Of a stretch of DNA of 11,680 nt, positions 6,856 to 11,680 are shown piece by piece; the stretch's first letter is position 1; each line of letters opens with the position of its first letter. The stretch spans positions 1-11,680 of the forward strand of contig NZ_JBFNEO010000079.1 in assembly GCF_040797585.1 (NCBI RefSeq), in the 5' to 3' direction. Source of the DNA: Clostridium_Z sp040797585 (GTDB taxonomy: Bacteria > Bacillota > Clostridia > Clostridiales > Clostridiaceae). The position numbers were made by a program, and so were the translations under genes. Below the pieces are notes generated by a model. That model did no database searches. It saw only the letters and a program-made list of their open reading frames with translations, and had not been told where the DNA came from.

Positions 6856-8076
6856 TTAGAACAGTATCCCTGCTATAGTTGCTGTCATGAAAGCTGCTAG
6901 AGAACCTCCCACTAAAGCTTTTAACCCTAGTCTTGCTACATCTCCTCTTCTTTCTGGAGCTATAGCACCTATGCTACCTATTTGTACAGCTATAGAAGAG
7001 AAATTAGCAAATCCACATAAAGCATAAGTTAACATAACTATAGTTTTAGGTTGAAGACTTCCTTCTTTTATAAGACCTGAAAGGCTTGAATAAGCCACAA
7101 ATTCATTTAATACAGTCTTTTGTCCTAATAAATCTGCTGCTGTAAAAACATCTACTGTTGGTATTCCCATAACATAAGCTATTGGAGCAAATAATCTTCC
7201 GAATATCCAGTTTAGAGTCAGGTAAGGTGCTCCAAATAAAGATCCAATAGAACTTAAAAGAGCATTACTTAAAGCTATAAGAGCTATAAAGGCAAGAAGC
7301 ATTGCTCCTACTCCAAGGGCTATTTGAAGTCCCTCTCCAGCACCTATTGCTGCTGCTTCAATTACTCCGGAACTTTGATTGTCAATTTTTATATCTAAAC
7401 TATTTTTAGTAACTGCTTCTTCAGTTTCTGGCACTAATATTTTAGCAAAAACAAGTCCTGCTGGTGCTGCCATTATACTTGCTGCAAGTAGGTGTCCAGC
7501 ATTTACTCCCATGGCTACATATCCTGCCATAACTGAACCTGCTACTGTTGCCATTCCTCCTGTCATTATGGCAAGAAGCTCGGATCTTGTCATCTTATTA
7601 ATATAAGGTTTAACAACTAAAGGTGCCTCATTTTGACTTAGGAATATATTAGCCACAGCAGAAGTTGTCTCTGCTCCACTGGTACCAAGCAATTTTGCAA
7701 GTCCCTTAGCTATTATAGATATAATAAATTGCATTACTCCTAGGTAATATAAAACTCCCATAAGAGCTGAGAAAAATATTATAGTTGGGAGTACTTGTAA
7801 TGCAAAAACAAATCCAAATTTATCTACATTAACTAGATCTCCAAATAAAAAGCTAGTGCCTTCCTTTGTGAATTCTAAAAGCTTATTTATAACATCACTA
7901 GCTGCTATAAAAACCTTTTGTCCCGCTGGAACCTTAAGTATTAAAACTGCAAATATAAGTTGAAGTATCATTCCTGATATTACTAATCTCCAGTTAATCC
8001 TTTTCTTATTCTCTGATAATAGATAGGCTATAAAAATTAATACTAATAATCCGATTATTCCAATTAATCTTTCCAA
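6856..8076 (-). CDS. Concentrative nucleoside transporter, NupC/CNT family (copy 1), TTG start
   Basis: Membrane symporter for nucleoside uptake, paralogue of the copy at 5430-6650. I place the start at TTG 8076-8074: it has GGAG (8085-8088) 8 bases upstream, gives MERLIGIIGL matching MERFIGVLGL of the paralogue, and gives the same 406-residue length. A frame-extending ATG at 8118 would add 14 residues with no ribosome binding site and no counterpart. The two proteins align end to end without a gap at about 72% identity (hand count, 293/406). Marks: GTSGAETTSAVANIF (131-145), Q148-N149-E150 in the first re-entrant hairpin (normal glutamine kept, unlike copy 2), GQKxxxNEF (318-326), and GFANFSSIAV (355-364). 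It has a good promoter at 8159-8187 and its own terminator. Family secure, substrate range unknown. Confidence 0.93.
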   Translation of the reverse strand: MERLIGIIGLLVLIFIAYLLSENKKRINWRLVISGMILQLIFAVLILKVPAGQKVFIAASDVINKLLEFTKEGTSFLFGDLVNVDKFGFVFALQVLPTIIFFSALMGVLYYLGVMQFIISIIAKGLAKLLGTSGAETTSAVANIFLSQNEAPLVVKPYINKMTRSELLAIMTGGMATVAGSVMAGYVAMGVNAGHLLAASIMAAPAGLVFAKILVPETEEAVTKNSLDIKIDNQSSGVIEAAAIGAGEGLQIALGVGAMLLAFIALIALSNALLSSIGSLFGAPYLTLNWIFGRLFAPIAYVMGIPTVDVFTAADLLGQKTVLNEFVAYSSLSGLIKEGSLQPKTIVMLTYALCGFANFSSIAVQIGSIGAIAPERRGDVARLGLKALVGGSLAAFMTATIAGILF

Positions 8077-8084
8077 ACTTACTA

Positions 8085-8090
8085 CTCCTT
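8085..8090 (-). promoter_or_regulatory. Ribosome binding site that fixes the TTG start of transporter 1
   Basis: On minus the sequence is AAAAGGAG, then 8 bases, then TTG. Nothing similar precedes the ATG at 8118, so this site decides the start in favour of TTG. Confidence 0.8.
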
Positions 8091-8158
8091 TTCTTAAATC
8101 TTTAGTATAGCTTTTCATAAGACTGTATAATGTTGTGTTTTATAAAAATGTCTTTTTT

Positions 8159-8187
8159 AATATAACCTTTTTTTCGCTACTAATCAA
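8159..8187 (-). promoter_or_regulatory. Sigma-A type promoter of nucleoside transporter 1
   Basis: On minus, -35 TTGATT (8182-8187), a 17-base spacer and -10 TATATT (8159-8164). Transcription would begin near 8152, giving a leader of about 75 bases. That leader is short, and I see none of the purine riboswitch core sequences that precede some purine transport genes. Confidence 0.65.
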
Positions 8188-8365
8188 CAATATTATTCAA
8201 TTTTTTTCATGTAAACCTTTAATATAATTAAATATAATGATATTTTTTCTTCCAAAGTTTTTCTTCTTATTATTATCTCCCTTAATTCTTTTATATATGT
8301 GACTCTTTTCTCATTGAACATTCTATGTACTATTTAAAACCTATGACTTTTTTATAACATACAAA

Positions 8366-8427
8366 ATTAACAAAAATAAGGTTCAATTATATTCATAGAA
8401 TTTTAATCTATGGATATAGTTGAACCT
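8366..8427 (-). terminator. Rho-independent terminator of fbp
   Basis: Arms 8379-8399 and 8407-8427 pair over 21 positions (AGGTTCAA at the base, CATAGA at the tip), with two positions that are wobble on plus and A/C mismatches on minus. The loop is 7 bases. On minus a T-rich run (TATTTTTGTTAATTTTG) follows. It begins 11 bases after the fbp stop. Confidence 0.8.
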
Positions 8428-8437
8428 ATATATCTAA

Positions 8438-10429
8438 CTATCTCTTTTCTTTTATAAGTCCCTTTCTATAAGCGGAAAGTAAAAGCTTTAAATCCTTTAT
8501 CTGTTTCTTAAGCTCATCTCCAACATCAGTATCTCCAACTCTTTTTCTCTCCACTACCTTTTCTAATATAACCATGGTTGATAGTATATCAGTCTCTTCT
8601 TTTATAGCAGTGTCTATAGAGCTAAAAGGTTTATGACTTACAAGCTGTAGCCCAAAAGAATTATATATTAAAGTATACCCTGCCATTCCAGTTTTTGATT
8701 GATAAGCTCTTGAAAATCCTCCATCTATAACAAGAAGTTTTCCTCCTGCCTTTATTGGACTTTCTCCATTCTTTTTCTCTACAGGTACATGTCCATTTAT
8801 TATATGTGTACTATTAGGATCTAAGCCAAAATCCTTTAATACTAGATTACACATACTTTCCTCATCTCTTAATTTATAATAAGCATTTTTTTCTTCCTTA
8901 TGGCAAGATTTATCCTCTATAAAATATCTTTCAAAGGTGGTCATCTTATCCTTCCCAAATAAAGGTGAATTACTGCCTGTCCACAAGTACCACATCATAT
9001 CCATTCCATAAAGCTTCGCCTTAGGATTATTATGGTGGAAATATCCCTCTCTTGCATAGGTCTCAAATTCATCTAAAAGAGTTCTTCCTTTAAATTCTTT
9101 ACTTCCTAACTTTATTTTTCTTAAAGTACCATCATCATTTAAAGGTACACACCCATGGAAAAGAAGATTAGAGTTATATATAAGATACATACTACCCTTC
9201 GCAAATAAAAAACTTATATGCTTTTGTAATTTTTCACTATTTATAAAAGATGATTTTAACTTATCAACTAAATCCTTTTCTTCCTTAGTTAAAGCATAAG
9301 GGTTTTTATGATCTATAGTTGGAAAATTATTATCATTTAGCTTATAAGTTTTTCCGTATAATTCTATGGTTCCCTTCTCAAAATCTATATTATTTAATAT
9401 CATCCTATGAGCCATGTTAAATTCTGGTCTTCTCTTTATAACTTCTCCCTCTAACTTAAATTGTATTACAGCTATGGCTTTATGCATTTTAGAAATCAGT
9501 TGGATTTCCTTCATGGTATATTCCTTCTCAGATTCAAATTTTGGCTTGAAATTTGTACAGGAATCATTTTTGTAAAAATCTAGGGCAAAAGTAGCTAAAG
9601 GAAGCATATTTATTCCGTATCCATCCTCTATAGTATCTAAATTAGCATATCTTGCCTGTATTCTCAAAACGTTTGCAATACACACCTCTGATCCCGCTGC
9701 CGCTCCCATCCAAAGTATATCGTGATTTCCCCATTGTATATCAACAGAATGATACTCCATTAAAGTATCTAATATTATATGGGCTCCTGGTCCTCTATCA
9801 TATATATCTCCTAATATATGAAGCCTATCTATAACAAGCCTTTGAATAAGCTTTGATATAGCTATAATAAACTCCTTTGCTCTATCAATGTTTATTATAG
9901 TTTGTATTATTTCATCATAATACTCTTCCTTATCCTCCCTCTCTGGTTGTTCATGTAATAATTCTTCTATTATATATGAGAAATCCTTAGGTAATGCCTT
10001 TCTCACCTTAGATCTTGTATACTTTGATGTTACATGTCTTAAAATTTCTACTAATCTATATAAGGTTATTCTGTACCAATCATCAATATTATCTTCTTCC
10101 TTTAATATGTGCTCTAACTTTTGTTCTGGATAATATATTAAAGTAGCTAAAGTTTTCTTCTCACAATTCCTTAATGATATTCCAAATATATCCTCTATCT
10201 TTCTTTTAATTACTCCTGATGCATTTTTTAATACATGTATAAAAGGTTCATACTCTCCGTGTATGTCTGTTAAAAAGTGCTCAGTACCCTTTGGTAAATT
10301 CAATATAGCTTGAAGATTTATTATCTCAGTGCTAGCTGCATTTATAGTAGGATATTGCTTAGCTAAAAGATTTAAATATCTTAGATCTTCCTTTATTTCT
10401 TCTGTCATTGGCTCATCTAAAAACGCCAT
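8438..10429 (-). CDS. fbp: Fructose-1,6-bisphosphatase, class III
   Basis: Hydrolyses fructose 1,6-bisphosphate to fructose 6-phosphate and phosphate, the committed step of gluconeogenesis, in the cytoplasm. Class III enzymes are a Firmicutes form unrelated to the class I and II enzymes and belong to the calcineurin-like metallophosphatases. The protein is 663 residues, close to the Bacillus subtilis Fbp. The metal-binding motifs of the fold are visible in order: DIHGEYEPF (55-63), GDIYDRG (207-213), GNHD (234-237), FHGCVP (424-429) and NGHVPV (545-550), followed by VIDGGFS (567-573). The long stretch between GNHD and FHGCVP is the insertion usual for this class. The start at 10429 has GGGGGGAG about 5 bases upstream. 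It stands alone between two terminators. A palindrome TGTTATAACA (10486-10495) lies in its upstream region, but no promoter pair with correct spacing is clear. Assignment is secure. Confidence 0.97.
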   Translation of the reverse strand: MAFLDEPMTEEIKEDLRYLNLLAKQYPTINAASTEIINLQAILNLPKGTEHFLTDIHGEYEPFIHVLKNASGVIKRKIEDIFGISLRNCEKKTLATLIYYPEQKLEHILKEEDNIDDWYRITLYRLVEILRHVTSKYTRSKVRKALPKDFSYIIEELLHEQPEREDKEEYYDEIIQTIINIDRAKEFIIAISKLIQRLVIDRLHILGDIYDRGPGAHIILDTLMEYHSVDIQWGNHDILWMGAAAGSEVCIANVLRIQARYANLDTIEDGYGINMLPLATFALDFYKNDSCTNFKPKFESEKEYTMKEIQLISKMHKAIAVIQFKLEGEVIKRRPEFNMAHRMILNNIDFEKGTIELYGKTYKLNDNNFPTIDHKNPYALTKEEKDLVDKLKSSFINSEKLQKHISFLFAKGSMYLIYNSNLLFHGCVPLNDDGTLRKIKLGSKEFKGRTLLDEFETYAREGYFHHNNPKAKLYGMDMMWYLWTGSNSPLFGKDKMTTFERYFIEDKSCHKEEKNAYYKLRDEESMCNLVLKDFGLDPNSTHIINGHVPVEKKNGESPIKAGGKLLVIDGGFSRAYQSKTGMAGYTLIYNSFGLQLVSHKPFSSIDTAIKEETDILSTMVILEKVVERKRVGDTDVGDELKKQIKDLKLLLSAYRKGLIKEKR

Positions 10430-10628
10430 GATTCTCCCCCCAAAATTTAACTATAATTATATTTAATCTTATTTTTCAGGATTTGTGTTATAACATATGA
10501 TTATTATAATATACTTTTTACCTTTTATCTACTAATTTTGTTGTATTATTATTTTCTTACTTTATAAAGTACTATGTTGTATATAACTCTCATATTCAAT
10601 ACAATATATGGATATTATGTTTTTGTTA

Positions 10629-10685
10629 TACAATAAAAAGAGGTTGCATCAAAGTTCTATTTTGAAACAACCTCTTTTTATTGTA
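10629..10685 (-). terminator. Rho-independent terminator of yedF
   Basis: Perfect 18-bp arms, 10629-10646 and 10668-10685 (TACAATAAAAAGAGGTTG and its complement), with TCAAA/TTTGA extending the stem into the 21-base loop. The T-tract CTTTTTATTGTA is the outer part of the descending arm. Because the outer half is A on one side and T on the other, it could work in both directions, but only yedF reads into it. Confidence 0.88.
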
Positions 10686-10716
10686 TCTCCATCCCGCTGT
10701 AATAAACCTGTAAAAT

Positions 10717-11292
10717 TTATAACTTAATTGTATTTTTAGATTTATTCATTTTTTCTACTATAGTATACATATTAGATATTTCCCCAACTGCTAACTTATC
10801 TTTTACTTCAAAAAAGTCTAAACATGCGCCGCAACTTAATATTTCTACTCCTCTTTCACTAAGTCTTGTTATACTCTCAAGACAAGATGACTCTTCTATT
10901 GTAAGTTTTACTCCACCATTCATGAAAATTAATGTTTTCGGTATATTATCACTTTCACTTAAAGCAAATAAATAACTTTTCATAAGAGTCTCCCCTAAAG
11001 TGTCATCTCCATCCCCTAACTTATCAGAAGTTATAACAATGGATAAATCCTCTGCTAATTCAATAGGAGCACAGTTACAATTATCTTTTTCTATAACTAT
11101 CTCAAATAAATCCTTACTTTCTGTAACTTCATATGTAAATCCATTACTTTCTGTAAATTTTACTATATTATTTTTAGCTACTTCATTATCAACTATAATC
11201 TTTGCCTTTCCTTCTTCTATAGAATCAAAATACTTTTTTGTATTTATTAAGGGAGTTGGACATTTTAATCCCTTACAATCTATTATATGCAT
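10717..11292 (-). CDS. yedF: YedF-type protein: TusA-like sulfur-carrier domain plus DsrE-like domain
   Basis: The family is linked to selenium metabolism by genome context, but no reaction has been settled that I know of. Residues 1-70 are a TusA/SirA-like domain opening with IIDCKGLKCPTPLI, with the CPxP motif (C11) that carries persulfide in TusA, plus C6. Residues about 82-190 are a DsrE/DsrF-like domain containing LIFMNGGVKL (121-130) and GVEILSCGACLDFF (148-161). Further cysteines lie in the linker (C72, C74) and the second domain (C137, C154, C157), fitting a redox or sulfur/selenium transfer role. At 191 residues it matches this two-domain form. The start at 11292 has GGTGGAG 5 bases upstream. 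It is a single-gene unit; no selD, selA or selB gene is in the window. A cytoplasmic location is inferred from the lack of membrane segments. Confidence 0.85.
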   Translation of the reverse strand: MHIIDCKGLKCPTPLINTKKYFDSIEEGKAKIIVDNEVAKNNIVKFTESNGFTYEVTESKDLFEIVIEKDNCNCAPIELAEDLSIVITSDKLGDGDDTLGETLMKSYLFALSESDNIPKTLIFMNGGVKLTIEESSCLESITRLSERGVEILSCGACLDFFEVKDKLAVGEISNMYTIVEKMNKSKNTIKL

Positions 11293-11517
11293 ATTTTCTC
11301 CACCTTTTTACATTTATTATATATACATTATATATAACATTATTATATCATAAATTCTAAATATTCTTATTGATTCTCTTAATACAATATGATTAATCTA
11401 TTAATTTATCCAATACTATTTATATTTACCTTGGATTCACTAACCTAATTTATTTGATTTCCACTGATATTTATAATATAATTTACTAAGCAAATTTATT
11501 AAGTAGAGGATGATAAT
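11293..11517. other. Divergent promoter region between yedF and the right-edge gene
   Basis: About 225 bases of very AT-rich DNA serving both genes. The plus-strand promoter is clear (11454-11482). On the yedF side there are several TATAAT-like hexamers, for example within 11325-11350 on minus, but none has a good -35 at 17 bases, so I do not assign one. Confidence 0.5.
11454..11482 (+). promoter_or_regulatory. Sigma-A type promoter of the right-edge gene
   Basis: -35 TTGATT (11454-11459), a 17-base spacer and a perfect -10 TATAAT (11477-11482). Transcription should begin near 11489, giving a leader of about 28 bases before the ATG, just enough for the ribosome binding site. Confidence 0.75.
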
Positions 11518-11680
11518 ATGAATTTAAAACCTTACATATCTACAAAAATTAATACTATAGAAAAATCGCAAATTGTAAGGAGTAGCCTTTTTATATTTAC
11601 ACTTTTATCTCTAGTAATAAAATGTGCTATTTATTTAGGCTTTACCCTTAATGAAAATGCATATAGTCTAAACTTCTCTT
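11518..11680 (+). CDS. Membrane protein, N-terminal fragment; possibly LTA-synthase-type sulfatase
   Basis: ATG 11518 opens a frame of 54 codons running off the right edge. It is preceded by AGAGG 8 to 9 bases upstream and by a good promoter. An earlier ATG at 11510 hits a stop after three codons. The peptide begins MNLKPYISTKINTIEKSQ, a basic polar stretch, then has a hydrophobic segment from about residue 24 to 45 (SLFIFTLLSLVIKCAIYLGF), followed by TLNENAYSLNFS. A short cytoplasmic basic end followed by a membrane helix with an internal lysine and a loop of this type recalls the first helix of clostridial lipoteichoic acid synthase-like phosphoglycerol transferases. This is a resemblance only; the catalytic domain lies outside the window. 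Confidence 0.6.
   Translation, partial: MNLKPYISTKINTIEKSQIVRSSLFIFTLLSLVIKCAIYLGFTLNENAYSLNFS

Larger units (their letters stand above)
8077..8437. other. 361-bp intergenic region between fbp and transporter 1
   Basis: Holds the fbp terminator (8366-8427), then about 180 bases of very AT-rich DNA with no feature I can support, then the transporter promoter (8159-8187) and its leader. No open frame of note. Confidence 0.6.

Noticed and set aside
8077..8158. Purine riboswitch in the leader of nucleoside transporter 1
   Set aside because: The leader of about 75 bases shows none of the conserved junction or loop sequences of the purine aptamer. The region upstream of copy 2 (6651-6828) was also checked, with the same result.
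1..11680. CRISPR arrays, tRNA or rRNA genes, intact insertion sequences, toxin-antitoxin pairs
   Set aside because: I saw no regularly spaced direct repeats, no cloverleaf-like sequence, no transposase frame and no pair of small overlapping genes.

Overview
The window is AT-rich, with long A/T runs between genes, and carries GGAG-type ribosome binding sites and stem-plus-T-tract terminators. Together with its gene families (class III fructose-bisphosphatase, long-form urocanase, YedF), this suggests the chromosome of a Clostridium-like Firmicute. The species cannot be fixed from the sequence. Everything from about 11.3 kb down to position 1 is read on the minus strand; only the gene entering at the right edge is on plus.

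Layout from right to left, in the direction of most transcription. A plus-strand membrane-protein gene begins at 11518 behind a good promoter. Divergent from it is yedF (10717-11292), a TusA-like plus DsrE-like protein, closed by a perfect 18-bp terminator. Next is fbp (8438-10429), class III fructose-1,6-bisphosphatase, again with its own terminator. Two tandem nucleoside transporters of the NupC/CNT family follow (6856-8076 and 5430-6650), about 72% identical without a gap, each with its own terminator. After a 517-bp gap comes a three-gene histidine-degradation cluster: hutU (2885-4912), ftcD (1783-2688) and hutI (540-1778), ended by a terminator at 378-423. A gene of unknown function (start at 264) runs off the left edge.

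The hut genes cover urocanate to glutamate: HutU makes imidazolone propionate, HutI makes formiminoglutamate, and FtcD moves the formimino group to tetrahydrofolate and frees glutamate. The first enzyme (HutH), a regulator and the cyclodeaminase are not in the window. The nucleoside transporters, Fbp and YedF look like independent housekeeping or accessory units, each separated by a terminator.

I see no CRISPR array, tRNA, rRNA, phage gene or intact insertion sequence, and no clear new multi-gene system. The points most worth a second look are a 117-nt nested palindrome between hutU and ftcD whose end recurs upstream of the second transporter, the substrate-site difference between the paired transporters, a TTG start for the first transporter, and unexplained structure in the gap upstream of hutU.
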